A stretch of DNA of 64,000 nt from Emmonsiellopsis sp. PD_33 (taxonomy: Eukaryota > Ascomycota > Eurotiomycetes > Onygenales > Ajellomycetaceae): positions 36,179 to 100,178 of the forward strand of contig JANTQF010000122.1 of NCBI GenBank assembly GCA_032988165.1, in the 5' to 3' direction. Both the position numbers and the translations under genes were made by a program. This document shows, in pieces, positions 12,001 through 23,683 of the stretch (the stretch's first letter is position 1; each line of letters begins with the position of its first letter). The notes under the pieces were generated by a model. That model did not search any database. It was not told the origin of the DNA and saw only the letters and a program-made list of their open reading frames with translations.

Positions 12001-12310
12001 TTATGTGATATATGACCAGATCTTCCGGAATAGGCGGGCAGCGGGTCAGAACGTGGCGGACAACGTGGAGAGTCTGACGCATAACCTATGCTATCTATTT
12101 GGACGGGCTACCAAGTCGGTGAGCATTTGTCCGGCGGCGTCGTATGCAGACTTAGTGTGCACGAGGGCGAGGCGGTATTTGAGCAAGTTCTTTGGGGACG
12201 GGGTGGCGGCGGCGGAGAGCGCGATTTCCGGGGATGGTGTAGGTGGGTCCGCCTCACCTGAAGATGTGCGGGTTCATGAGAAGTTGAAAAACTCAATGTT
12301 TTATATTTAG
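9066..12310 (+). CDS. Argonaute (QDE-2-like, slicer-competent)
   Basis: Exons are 9066-9298, 9390-10477, 10540-10781 and 10838-12310, giving 1011 residues with every join in phase. A glycine/arginine-rich leader (about 75 residues) precedes the N domain (RPELDRLPLRPEFG), then PAZ, ending with PVVNVGSKERPSYLPADVC, MID and PIWI. The PIWI catalytic set appears intact as D735 (VVGIDVTHP), E776 (TARQEM), D809 (YRDGVSEGQ) and D959 (SYADLVC), that is a DEDD tetrad, and the protein ends in the canonical MFYI. Family knowledge: Argonautes load small RNAs and silence complementary transcripts; in Neurospora, QDE-2 acts in quelling against repeats. Length is slightly above the usual 900-1000. The ATG at 9066 was chosen because translation then starts directly in the basic leader. 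Whether it is the quelling or the meiotic-silencing paralogue cannot be told here. Confidence 0.95.
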
Positions 12311-13035
12311 TTAGTGGAGGATTGGTGAATTTGACCACAAGACATCTGAAGCGGCGGAATTGGCAAGTAGGAAATAGGAGACGAGGGGTGTGACATCGGA
12401 TGGTGGAATTGGATGCGGTTGTCATAGTTGATCTTTTTTTTGCTTGAATGCTGAACGGCGTCGCTTGTTTCATTTCGTGGCCGGATATCTGTTTCAGGAT
12501 GGTCAATCTGTATGATGTCTGTATGTTGATCGTAATAAAATGCTAGAAGGACAGAACGTTGGAGTGGTTGATTTCCCCGGTTCATCCACAATCTAGCTCA
12601 TAAATGTCAGTCTCAGGCGAGAGTCGGTCAGTGTCCCATCACTCTGTATCCAAGATATCGGCTCTGTGGGTAAAATCGCGCAGTTGAAATCTAGGTTAAC
12701 AAAGCCGGAAAGTAGTAGGTACATAGGTAGACAGGATGGATCGAATTGGTATTCATACAACAAGAACAGAGCAAGGAAAGGGCTGGAGATAAATACAAAC
12801 AGCAACAAAAACGACGGGCTCAGCACAAAATAACAAAAGGAAAAAAGAGATCTCAATACTAGTTAGTGGTGGGGGTTGATAAAACATGCTATGCGATGCA
12901 CACATAAAAATTCAAATTAAATCTTTTCAACGTTTTCTCCAACTGCCCCCTTTGTCTTCCGTGTTGTATAAGTATTCAAGAAAAGACAGGGTGGAAATTA
13001 AGGGATTGGACACTACACCGCTCTCCTTGGTTAGG
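12311..13035. other. Convergent 3' region of Argonaute and PDB1
   Basis: There is no coding signal. The two genes converge here, so the stretch holds both 3' untranslated regions. An A/T-rich run near 12,430 and an AATAAAA sequence near 12,535 are plausible poly(A) elements for the Argonaute. Confidence 0.5.
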
Positions 13036-14358
13036 TTATACGCGGAGCAACTTAGCAGCGTGGTTAATGATCGTGTCCTCTTGAGGGAAGCTCATTTCCT
13101 CGAGCTTGAGGGCGTATGGGGTAGGCACCTCAGCACCAGTTACGCGGACAGCTGGGGCTTGCAGATAGTCGAAGCAGTATTCCATGGACAGGGCGAGGAT
13201 TTCGGAGCTGACGCCGAACATGGGGAATCCGGACTCAACGCACATGAGGTGGCCGGTTTTCTTGACCGATTTGACAATGGCCTCGACATCAAGGGGCTTG
13301 ACGGATCGGAGATTGATAACTTCCGCCTCAACTCCGTACTTATTTTTCAGCTCCGCGGCCGCAGTCATGGCCTGTCCAACGCAGCGGGATAACGAGACGA
13401 TGGTGAGGTCTTTTCCGGCACGCTCGATTTTGGCTTTTCCAATGGGGAGAACGAAGTCGTCTTTCTGAGCGGCCTCACTCATTGGGAAGGATTGTCCGTA
13501 CATAAGTCTGATGGTTGTTAGGCAGGTTACGTTTCTGGGGCTCGCAGGCAATGCCACTTACTCATTTTCGAGGAATACAACAGGGTTAGGATCACGAATA
13601 GCAGCCTTCAGGAGTCCCTTCGCATCTTCCGAACTCCATGGTGACACAACCTTGAGACCGGGAATACATCCATACCACGCGGAGTAGTCCTGGGAGTGTT
13701 GGGCCGCAACACCGGAGGCGAAACCGTTGGGTCCTCGGAAAGTGATGTTACAGGGCTGGATACCGCCAGACATGTAGTGTGTTTTGGCGGCGGAGTTAAC
13801 GATCTGATCAATTGCCTGCATGGCGAAGTTGAAGGTCATGAATTCGCACTAAAACATGGCATTCAATTAACATGGTTCTTGGAGCGCCACAGGATGCGTA
13901 TTATCACTCACAACCGGGTGTAAACCGGCCAACGCCGCTCCCACAGCCAGACCGCAAAATCCAGCTTCCGTGATGGGGGTATCAATGACCCGTTTTGGGC
14001 CAAATCGGTCGAGCAGGCCTTTCGTTACTTTATAACTAAATCGCGCAAGCAGTGAGTACATGGCCATATCATATACACCACCACGGGGCATAGGAAATGC
14101 CACTTACGCTCCATTGTACTGTGCAACCTCCTCTCCCAGGATAAACACCTTCTCGTTGCTGGCCAATTCCTCTGCAAGAGCCTCGTTGAGGGCATCTCTG
14201 ACGGTCACCTCCTTGACTCCGCTTGGCGCCGCATATCCGCGTCGTTGAAGAGCTGGCGCCGTGCAGATGGCGGGCCTGAAAGCTGTGCGGAGGGGGGCGG
14301 AAGAAAGGCGCGAAGATACCAGGCGGGAAGCTGGTCGGAGAAGTCGGGGAGCAGCCAT
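13036..14358 (-). CDS. PDB1: Pyruvate dehydrogenase E1 component, beta subunit (mitochondrial)
   Basis: Exons in transcription order are 14358-14108, 14035-13912, 13848-13562 and 13507-13036, giving 377 residues, the usual length. The first 45 or so residues are arginine/serine-rich without acidic residues (AAPRLLRPASRLVSSRLSS), a mitochondrial presequence. The mature part begins VKEVTVRDALNEALAEE, carries the thiamine-diphosphate-activating glutamate in FILGEEVAQYNGAYK, and shows the family blocks DTPITEAGFCGLAVGAALAG, EFMTFNFAMQAIDQIVNSAA and FRGPNG..AGVAAQHSQ. It forms the alpha2beta2 E1 that decarboxylates pyruvate in the mitochondrial pyruvate dehydrogenase complex. Divergent from the metallophosphatase gene across about 570 bp. 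No defect seen. Confidence 0.97.
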
Positions 14359-14928
14359 TGCGTGGATGTGAATTCGATGACGGAAGCAGACAACAGTCCA
14401 CGTAATAGAAGCGCGGAGAGAAGCGGAGAGACAGGAGGGGGGAGAAGGGCGAGAAGATGAAGCTGGTGAGAAGCCGCAGGAGTTGATTGTCAAGGTTGGA
14501 TTTTTTGGCGTGGAGGTTGCTTGTTGCCGTTTTGGGAAGGCTTGGCGCTCACTTGTTGGGCTTCTAGAAGGGCTGAGTCAGCACTGTTCACCGGGGGTCA
14601 CGTGCGGCCCTCAACGAAACCTAAAATCGGCGCTAAGACTGGCCGGCACGCGGAGCCGAGCCGGACTATGGTTGATCCGGGCGGATAAGCAGCCGCCTGA
14701 CATAATCCGGTCCGGTGGGTTCAGTGGGCGGACCCACCCGCACCACGCTAGACTCAAACTGGCTAGCGGCTGGACAACCTCCAGCTCCATCTGACGACAT
14801 CCGATATCAACATCAATCAACATCCACAGCTCCCAACACGTCGAGGAGCTTGGGCCCGTCTTTATGTCCTGTATTTGAGCTTTATCTATGTTGACATGTC
14901 GATATTTTAACTTTTTCCATGCACCATT
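14359..14928. promoter_or_regulatory. Divergent promoter region, PDB1 / metallophosphatase
   Basis: This 570-bp gap separates the divergent starts at 14358 (minus) and 14929 (plus). It contains a CACGTG E-box-type palindrome near 14,598 (GGTCACGTGCGG) and GC-rich inverted CCGG patches. No TATA box is obvious next to either start. Promoter status follows from gene layout only. Confidence 0.5.
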
Positions 14929-16842
14929 ATGTTTAACAGTATATTTCTCGCCCTTCTTGGGCTCTCCGCGCCTGCCCTAGCCGCTCAACCATCGGCTCCA
15001 GAGCCAATCCCAGCACCTATTCGAGACCTGACCTTTGGCCAACTCAACTTCCTACACACTACTGATACACATGGCTGGCTTGCAGGGCACCTTCAGGAGT
15101 GAGAAGCTACTCGTCTTTCTTTTCCCTCCTCCCCAATATCACTATGGGCATCACTAAATATCCGAGTCGACAGGGCCTCATACGCCGCCGACTGGGGAGA
15201 TTACATCTCATTCGCCAGTCGTATCCGTGAGAAGGTCGAGGCTGATGGGGGGGATCTGCTACTAATAGACACCGGTGACAGAATAGAGGGGAACGGCCTC
15301 TACGATAGCTCGAACCCGAAAGGACTGTACACAGCGGACATCTTCAAACAACAACGGATAGATGTCATCGCCTCTGGGAATCATGAGCTTTATAAGAAGC
15401 AATCAGCGGAAGATGAATACCTCATAACTGTTCTCAATTTCAAGGGAAACTACCTCTCCTCGAATATTGACATCATCGATCCACAGTCGGGTAATCAAGT
15501 TCCTCTCGCACCCCGTTACAAGAAATTCACTACCGAGAAACAAGGCATTCGTATCGTGGCTTTTGGATTTCTGTTCGATTTTAAGGACAACTACAATAAC
15601 TCTATTGTGAAGCCTGTAGAAGATACGATTAAGGAGGAATGGTTTCAGGAAGCGATACGGGACAGAGACGTGGACCTCTTCCTAGTGATTGGACACACTC
15701 CAGTACACTCGAAGGAATATACCGCGCTATACAAGGCAATCCGAGGAATGCACTGGGACACACCAATCCAGTTCTTCGGCGGCCACCAACATATTCGAGA
15801 CTATGCAAAGTACGACAGCAATGCGTTTGGCTTGGCTAGTGGCCGGTTCATGGAAACGATCGGGTTTGCATCGATTGACGGGTTGTCAACCGGAGGCAAG
15901 GAGCAGCACAGCTCGGCCACGCCGTCGTTCACCCGCAAATACATCGACAATAACCTCTGGTCCTTCTATCACCACACCGGCCTTAACGAAACCACTTTCC
16001 CAACAGAAGAGGGCAAGAACACCTCCAAAATGATCGAGCGCGCCCGCCATGCCCTAAACCTCGACAAGGTCTACGGCTGTGCACCAAAAGATCTATGGAT
16101 GTCGCGATCCGAGTACCCAAGCAACGACAGCATATACAGTTGGCTAGAACAACTGGTCCTCCCGGACCAACTCAGCCCCGGCTTACGGGAGAATAGAACC
16201 GGTTTCGCCATCATCAACACCGGTGCAATTCGATTTGACATGTTCAAGGGCCCCTTCACGCAGGATAAGGCATTTATACTATCCCCCTTCCTCTCCGGTT
16301 TCCGATATACCAAAGACGTCCCCTACGAAAAGGCTGTACAGGTGCTCGAGGTGTTGAACAAGCAGATGAAAATCGCTTCTCTCCCTAATACGGAGTCATC
16401 CCTCGCACCACCAGAACAATTGGGTAGACCCCATAATATAATCGTCCAAAATAATCAACTCCACTCCCCAGAACCACAGCACAACCAAATTCCCCTCACC
16501 GATGAACCCACCTACCCCCTCATCCCGGGCTACACTACGCACGACGACGCAGGCGACGACGGCGACGACACCATCCATTCCCCCATCAACTTCTACCGCG
16601 TGCCAAACTGCATCAAGGCCGATATCCCCTCCAACAAACCAACCAAACCTACCACTGATACTAAGGGGGAGAACACAGTTGACCTGATTTATATCGACTT
16701 CATCGAACCATGGGTCGACGCCGCGGCGAAGTTCGTGGGGTTGGACGTCGACATCAAGAAGGACGCGAAGGTGTATATGGACGGTGAGACATTGACAAGC
16801 ATTATTGTTGAGTGGGTTCGGGGGAATTGGGGGTGTCAGTAA
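14929..16842 (+). CDS. Secreted/vacuolar calcineurin-like metallophosphatase, 5'-nucleotidase family (YHR202W-like)
   Basis: Exons are 14929-15098 and 15174-16842, giving 612 residues. The protein opens with a signal peptide (FNSIFLALLGLSAPALAAQ). Metallophosphatase motifs follow in order: FLHTTDTHGW (metal-binding D-x-H), LLIDTGDRIEG (GDxxxG), ASGNHELY (GNHE), VIGHTP and FFGGHQHIRDY (GGHxH). The C-terminal half carries the substrate-domain-like NTGAIRFDMFKGPFT seen in UshA-type 5'-nucleotidases, then a long acidic, Asp-rich insert (around DDAGDDGDDT). Relatives hydrolyse phosphomonoesters such as nucleotides outside the cytosol; the yeast relative is vacuolar. The downstream methionine at 15556 is not the start, since the catalytic motifs lie upstream of it. 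Substrate cannot be deduced. Confidence 0.9.
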
Positions 16843-17851
16843 ATAGGGCGCTCCCCTTGCCCCCCACACTGATGATGGATAGTGTTTTGGATTTTTGGAT
16901 TTGGATTTGGAATTCGTGGTGGAGTTTTACGGTACCATTTATATGATTGATTGATTTTTTTCTTCTTGGGCGGTGGGATAGGCATACATAGTATGCTATA
17001 GCTGCCAATATATAGATAGATAGATTTTGTTTAGCGGGTTTGATTGATATATGTGGGATGTGATGTGATGTGATATATATCCTCAGGAATGCCATCTATG
17101 AAGTGTCATATAGATATATAATTGTATGATGGGGTTTTTTATTGCCTGTCACGGATAGACTTGAATTTTGACCATTGGTTAATATTAATAGCCTAGCCCT
17201 GAGAGAAATAATAGGAGTTTACGTTTTTCTACTCCTGTCTGCCTGTCTGTCTGGCACATAATACCCACTTAAACCACGATGGCTAACACAGCTGTTCTTT
17301 TGCTGTCAGGTAGGTTAGAGATAGATGGGGGCTCTGTTCCATGCAATCTCACAGCGGGAGAAAAGGACATAATAATGATCTATATATTTCATATTTCCAT
17401 GAAGGGATGCATTATCAATTGATATGGTGATGAATGGGCTGGGCGGTTTAGGTCCCTATCTATGCCTGGCTGAAAGGGGGGTGGGTCAGTCTAACCATAC
17501 CGGGGAAGGCTGTTTGTTTGACGATATTTAGAGGTTAGGTTATATGGGGGGGTGTGGCTGCGGGTGGACCTGGAGGTAAGGGAAGGAAGTTATCATGAAT
17601 GAGCTGAAATGAAACTCTTTCTCTGCTTGCATTGTGTACTGTTATCTCTTGGTTGAGGTACAGAATATAGGGAGCTATAAAAGTTATATTATTAGGGTTG
17701 GGTTCCGGTTCACCCTAACCAACGGCTTGGACATAGTTACTGTATAGACATAGACCTTGATATATTTACAACCTACAATCATACAACAAAACACTCCACT
17801 CCTAAATTAAAAAAAAAAAAAACCTACCATACACAATCTCCAAAACTAATC
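16843..17851. other. Convergent 3' intergenic region
   Basis: About 1 kb lies between the ends of the metallophosphatase and the enoyl reductase. It is A/T-rich with GATAGATAGATAG-type and GTGATGTGATGTGAT simple repeats near 17,010-17,080, and an A run of about 14 at 17,809-17,822. No coding frame is convincing. Confidence 0.6.
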
Positions 17852-19147
17852 CTAATCCCCCTCATAAACAAAAACGCTCTTCCCGCTCCTCTTCCCGCCC
17901 AGCGTCCCCTGCACCTCCTCCGCCAACTGCGCCCCCTCCGTCTCCCACGTCCACTTCACCTCCTGCACAGGGATATCCTTAAACCGCCCCTCCCTCGTCA
18001 ACCTTAGGATATCATTCACCGTATCCGTCTTCAACGACGGATTCTTATCACTCCACTTCGACACCCAGAACCCATTCAGCACCAGATTCTTAAAAATCAG
18101 CAGTCCCGACGGCAGCGTCAGCGGCTGCTTGGCCATCGCGCCGTACGTCACCATGCTCGAGTTCGGCGCCAGCGTCTTCAGCATCGCCGTCGCATTCGGC
18201 CCACCGACGCAATTCAGCGCGAGACGAATGGGCTCCTTGCCCTGGCGCGTCAGCTCATGGACAATCTCGCGGAACACCTTGCTATTGAGCAGCTGGGCCT
18301 CCGTAACGACAGCCGTCGCGCCAAGGGCGAGCAGGTCATTCTTCAACGCCTCCGTCTCGGCCTCCGTATCCCGCTCCCGAACCACATTCAGCGTCTTAAT
18401 CCCCCACTCCTTGGCCAGCTGGATCGCCGCGCGGCCCACGCCCGAGTTGGCGCCGTTCTGGATCACCCACTCCTCCCCGCTGCGCAGCCAGTCCCACTGG
18501 CAGAAGTCCTTGATCATGCGGTAGGCGGTGACGGGGTTGACGCCGACGGTGCCGACTTGTAAGGGTGTGAGGCCGGTGCGGTCTTCGATTTTTATCAGGG
18601 ATGATTCGTCGAATTGCGCGTGGGTGCGCCAGGTGCCCTGGCCGGTGCGCTTCATGATGACCCAGTCGCCCTTTTGGAGGGATTTTACGCCCGAGCCGGT
18701 GGAGAGGACTTCGAAGGCGGCTTCGTTGCCGGCGATTGCCGAGGGGGTGGTGGTGCCGAGGGCGGTGGTGAAGGGGGGTTTGGAGGGGTAGACGCCTTGG
18801 ATTTGGTTGATGTCGGCGGGGTTGAGGGGGGCGGTTAGGAGGCGGACGTTGACTTGGGTGTCGTGCGGTGGGGAGATGGAGTAGGTGTGTAGGCTGGAGC
18901 GGGGGGTTAGTAGCTGTCCTGGCGATTGAAGGGATTGAGGGGATATAGCTTACCCTAGAACGTCCTTTGGCTCGCCATATTTGCCATAGACAAGGGCCTT
19001 GGATTGAACGTAGCCATAGGCGGAGATGTACCGTCGGCGGTCGAGCGGGAGTCTGAAGGAGGCACTGCAGGCCGGGACAGCGCGTGTGATGGTGCTGACG
19101 GGCTTCAATTGGCCGGGCAGACGGACGGCAGCTCTGGTAGAAAACAT
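17852..19147 (-). CDS. ETR1: Mitochondrial trans-2-enoyl-CoA/ACP reductase
   Basis: Exons are 19147-18954 and 18893-17852, giving 411 residues; the intron has a textbook GCTACTAAC branch site. An arginine-rich presequence precedes KALVYGKYGEPKDVLGLHTY. The MDR-fold markers are PLNPADINQIQGVYPS (with the family's active-site tyrosine), GNEAAFEVLS, LTPLQVGTVGVNPVTAYRM and the nucleotide-binding NGANSGVGRAAIQLAKEWG. It reduces the last double bond in mitochondrial type II fatty-acid synthesis, which feeds lipoate production and respiratory competence. Lipoate is used by the pyruvate dehydrogenase complex whose E1 beta lies 3 kb away, though proximity need not mean co-regulation. Coding-strand composition shifts from C-rich to G-rich near 18,500. 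Confidence 0.96.
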
Positions 19148-19856
19148 TGCGGCAGCTTTCTAGACAGCCAGGGCGTGGGACAGGAGTGGTGGTGTTTGTT
19201 GTTTGGTTTGTGAGGTTGAGGTTGTTGATGGTGGATAAAACTTGGCGGGATGACGTCGTCGGAAACAGCTGGTTTAGCCGCGGGAATCTCAACCGACGTC
19301 AACGGGGAGAACATCCGCCAACAAGCAAACGTTCAATGCAGCAATGTTTGGGATTAATCATGTTTCAGACTACATGTTGTGTTTCTTATCTCAGTTTTCT
19401 GGATGTGATACATGAACCGAGAGAGTTTCCTGTCTTTTTCGTGGTGAATTGGCGTCAACCTCAGCCAAACCAACCGGGATCGCATTTACAAAATCTGCTT
19501 CCATCTGGAAATGAGTGATGCATTATGAATTTCAGGTATTGACAATTCTATCAACCTTTTGTTGCCGCTTGCTTGCATCATACCCAACAAGCTCCCGAGT
19601 TGGTAGAGGATCACGCCCCTTTTCTCCGTGCAATCCTAACATCTCCCCCGAATGGATCAAGCGACCATCTGGATCTTGACAGGCAGAGGATCCATAAGTC
19701 AACGATCTGAGCTTGACCCTCAATGGCGCGCTTATGAGATTTTAGCCAATCCGGGGGGGGTTCAACTAGACGCGCGGAAAAGGCGCCGCATATCTTGAAC
19801 ACATCCAATCCAGCCTGATATAAATAAAGGAGAAAATCCAGATCCATTTCTTCAAC
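19148..19856. other. Intergenic, ETR1 upstream region
   Basis: The ETR1 promoter presumably lies just right of 19147. No credible coding structure is seen; one minus-strand frame (19611-19862) has no supporting features. Confidence 0.5.
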
Positions 19857-20269
19857 ATGCAAAACAGGATCACAAATACGCGTGTAATCCCTTCCATGAA
19901 CCTACAAGATGTTGGTTGGGTTGCCAGTGAGTGTGGACTTTATCATATATCTCTCTCTGTTTAGTTTCACCCTTCTCTGTATATCTAAATAGCTAACTTT
20001 TATTTACTCGCTAAGCTGTACAAACAACAAGTTGCATTGGGAAACAATTTCAAGAGTCAGTGGATTTCATCCTCAACCACAATCCATGCGCAACTAAACC
20101 CTCTACACCCACCCCGTCATCGTCAAATGCAAGCTGTGTTGAGCAACGCCTGCATCAAGCCGCATTGAATCGGCCAGACAATCGTATTTTGATAACAAGA
20201 GCACTGAATGTTAAGCCTGATAGTGTATTCAACTCTGGCAGTGCAGCCTCAATTTGTCTTCCCCATTAA
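19857..20269 (+). CDS. Small hypothetical protein, two exons
   Basis: Exons 19857-19926 and 20016-20269 join in phase through a GTGAGT donor, a GCTAAC branch site and a CTAAG acceptor, giving 107 residues. The second exon is serine/proline/asparagine-rich with four cysteines (TTSCIG, NPCATK, ASCVEQ, SICLPH). No signal peptide is evident in exon 1, so it is not obviously secreted unless an upstream exon exists. A TATAAATAAA sequence lies about 40 bases before the ATG. I do not recognise the family; the end weakly recalls the tail of small fungal cysteine-containing proteins. It could be a chance frame. Confidence 0.35.
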
Positions 20270-20873
20270 GTCCCTCTGGTCTTTCTCCAGCTGTCCGCAC
20301 TCTTTTGTAGCCCCTGACAGCAACCCCTTTCTGCAGGCTTCACCACGCTTCCCTCATGTCGCTGCCTTGTTTTTGATCGCGTTGCACTCCATGGATTTTG
20401 GGGCTGGGGATCCCGGCGGCAAAGTAAAATACGAAGCGACGTCATCTAGGCCAGGAGCACCTAGATATCCCACAAGAGATTCAGGTTTGCAAGCAGCCTT
20501 GCTGTAAATGTAAATAAGGCAATTAATTAGACTTTGTAGGCGGAAGAAAAATTATTTTAGTGGACATGGAGTGAAGAATGGGAATTAAGCAAACCTATAA
20601 ACTTTACACCTCATCGACCACGGAACCTCAAGCGATTTATATATTGAGGGTTTACTGAAATCAACCGATTCATGTCAGCATTTTAAGGTCTTCAGCCACG
20701 AAAGGGGTCAGGGTAGACGTACAAATTGAAACACCTGTCAGGTAAATAGAAAACAAGTACCCCATCAGCCACACGGTAAGCGACCGCCTTATTCCCTAGT
20801 AGTTAGCATTCCTATTTGAAATAGCATATTTCGTAAGGGGGCCCAGCACAACAGCTCCTCTGCCTCTCATGAA

Positions 20874-21153
20874 TCAGAATGCATCTCGCCTGATGCAGAA
20901 AATTCTAAAGTAAGGAAAAGATTTCGCATACAGAAACAACAGACATGGCATAAAGATGCTAGACCTCGTCGCGTGTTTGTACTGAGTTTTCAAGGTAGTG
21001 GATGTAGGGATTAGAAAACCATCCCCCTGACTGCCAGATTGAACTTACCGACTTGGCTTTATAGATCCCCTCACCCCCAGCAGGTCGTCCGGTACAGAGC
21101 TGTACAATGGCAGCCAGCAAAACAAATGCGATGGCTCGTTCGAAGAAATGCAT
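20874..21153 (-). CDS. Small putative secreted protein
   Basis: Exons 21153-21049 and 20981-20874 join in phase 0 (GTAAGT donor, CTCAG acceptor) and give 70 residues. The start HFFERAIAFVLLAAIVQLCTG is a good signal peptide with a cleavage-like CTG-RPAGG site. The spliced tail is short, basic and has two cysteines. Reading through the intron instead gives an alternative end (WFSNPYIHYLENS) up to 20,959. An in-frame ATG lies 24 codons upstream, but it would bury the signal peptide, so the start at 21153 is preferred. Family unknown; the neighbouring gene at 21951 also encodes a small secreted protein. Confidence 0.4.
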
Positions 21154-21950
21154 GATTTGGAGGTTGGGTCGATTTTGGAGTTCTACCTTGTAGGTGAGTA
21201 TAAGCCGCGAGATGTATAACTTCATGAACTAGATGATACAAGCCTGAGAAGCCTCTTTCCACTGCTTACCTTGTGGTATTTATACTAATTCATGAAATGT
21301 CTAGGAACCAACTAAACCCCATTCAAAACAAATTAACATCTGCTTGAGTCTGCATCAGACTTTGGGGCTGGCCTGCTATTGTCTGTGCAGCACTCACCTG
21401 GATCCATACTTTGAATATTTGGGGCACAATTGTTGGCTTGCTGGCACCAATTATTCCACTATGTCTAATTGCCTACTTAATGAAGCCTACAGCGTCCTCC
21501 TATTGACATGTATGATGTACTGAATACATCCATGGATGGTCCTACACCATTGCATAATGAGTTTGTGTTGGCTAATGCATGGGCAATCACTCTCGAACTG
21601 CACACATTTATTGCCATACATAGGAGTACTCCTATGGAACCGTGGTGCTTACATCTACATATTGGGTTTATTGTTTCCTCTGCCCCTGCATCTTGGCTCT
21701 CTTTGTTCAATCTAATGCATGATTCTATCCCCAGACTTCGATCTCAGAGAAGGGTAGGTGGCTTGCACACAAAGAAAGTGAGATCTACCCCTGACACACT
21801 TTGTTTAAACACAGGAGAATATATATAGGGGTGGTGGGGGTGTCGAAAGTAGCCCTCTTTGCCTCCATCATAATTCCATTCTGTTTACTGCACCTCTTCG
21901 ATCCACAAAACACCCTCCAAAGTGAACACTGAGAGTTCCGGCGAAAAACA

Positions 21951-22589
21951 ATGCATCTCCCTGGAACGTTCGCGGGTCTTCTGATCCCGCTGTCCCTCTT
22001 AGTAGGGTTCTGTCATGGAAATGGGCCTAAAGACAATCCTGACAATCTTGTAAGTTCAGATCCCATGTCATCTAGATCCATCATTTCCTATCTGTACCTC
22101 TATTCGGACTTGAATACTTTGAACTCGGCTAGGTAATAGCCGCAGAAGCCGTTATTGAACATGTGGAAGCCAACTGATGAAATTGCAAGACCTGGGTTTA
22201 TCCCGAGAAAGACTGGCAAGGACAGATATATCACCTGGTTCCTGACACAACTTGTTGGCATTTGTAAGTGGAGAAACTTGGCCATAGCAAAGGAAAATAG
22301 GGGGATAACTTGAGGTTCTGAAACACTAATGCATCAATAAATTCTAGGGAGATGAAACACTTCAAGTCAGCTGAGGTTCGCGAGCCTGTGACGTGCAAGT
22401 TCTACAGGTGAGTTTTCATTTCTCATTGCCTGAGGCATGGATCTAACAGATTGCTACAGGGATAGGGACTGCGCGAAGGATCTCATAAAGGAGGTGGGCG
22501 CACCTGGGGTCAAAGACTTCGATGCGCTCTTTGCTGGAACCAAAGTTCCTACTGATATATGGGTGAAATGCGCCGTGAAGAAACCTTGA
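21951..22589 (+). CDS. Small cysteine-containing secreted protein
   Basis: Exons are 21951-22049, 22190-22263, 22348-22407 and 22460-22589, giving 120 residues with all joins in phase; the intron branch sites read CTGAT and CTAAC. A signal peptide (MHLPGTFAGLLIPLSLLVGF, cleavage near CHG) is followed by a mature domain of roughly 95 residues with four cysteines: DTTCWH, PVTCKFYR, DRDCAKD and WVKCAVKK. The four-cysteine layout and size fit extracellular effector-like or antimicrobial-type small proteins, but I do not recognise the family. A TATATATA box is present near 21,820. Intron 1 (140 nt) is long for this genome, and a small extra exon inside it cannot be excluded. Confidence 0.65.
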
Positions 22590-23683
22590 GGGAACATGGC
22601 GAGAAAGCGCCGCGTACCGAGAGGCAAAGGGGTAAAGGTTCAAGTACCTGGACGATGACTTGGGATGGGACGGTCGAGAATTGGATAGAGGCAGTTTGCG
22701 ATAGTTGAAAATGACAATCTGGTCAGGTTATATCCCGAAATAATTGGTTCCGATAAGTTACTAGTTATGCAATTGTCATGATTGTATGTCACCAACTTGA
22801 ATGTATAGACGATGGCCGGGTTGCCGTCTCCGTAGGGACTGATTCTATCAGATAAGCATCGAGAAATAAACGACGGAGAAAAAGTGTTTAACCGTCTACG
22901 TTTGCACCGAGAAGAGGAGAGCAGAGAAAGGGCCTCGCTACATCTCTATACCGAAGCCCGAATTTAATTATTTAGTTCGGGCGCGGCACACACCGTTAGT
23001 TACTATAGTAGTTAACCACAACACATCTGCTTCGGCTTTCCTCCAGCAATCCTTCATCAATAGTTGGGACATGCTGAAGAGAGAGCATGAATAAAGGACT
23101 ATTTCCCCCCGCGAACTCGTTATCCCATTTAACCGTTGCTCAACGCGACGCCACAAAAAATCCGTTTCATGTGGCGTGTGTTGCCTGATGGAAGCCGAGA
23201 GCTGACAGACATGGCCGGCATGCCGCGAACATCCCTGTTCGCTGGAGCGGAGGCAGAATTCGACAATGAGGAATACTTTTTTTCCCGCTTATTGAAGGTC
23301 CCTTTGAGGCTTCTTCTCGATATATTCCCCAGAGTGCTGCAAAGGGAGATGACACCCGGAATGTCCTGAAGGATCTCATATTTATTACGAGTACCCCATA
23401 TATCCCAACGCTTCGATATAGCCGAAATCCTCTACATCCAGCTACCACTAGCTTGCATATCGTTGCAGCGTTAGATTAACGTCCTCAAGCCATGGCCGTT
23501 GACAAGGATTCCTGTCAGCAGCCCCCCCGCAGACAGCAATGTTTAGTGCACCAGGGTCGCTGATTCAATCAACCCCAGATCCCCTCAGCTGCTGTGAAAT
23601 TCGCTTTGAATTCTGTTCCCCACCTCATGTCTTCTGTGATCGATTCGGGAGGTTGAAGTCGAGAGACTGTCTGCTGGCTCAAA
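22590..23683. other. Intergenic, no gene recognised
   Basis: About 1.1 kb with only short frames on both strands and no splice-supported coding structure. It presumably contains the promoter of the glycosidase gene starting at 23684. Confidence 0.5.

Noticed and set aside
18396..19292. 298-codon Pro/Arg-rich minus-strand frame overlapping ETR1
   Set aside because: It runs in another frame of the same strand through the ETR1 exons and intron; its composition (PPRPPNRPPQPRRH) is a shadow of C-rich codons.
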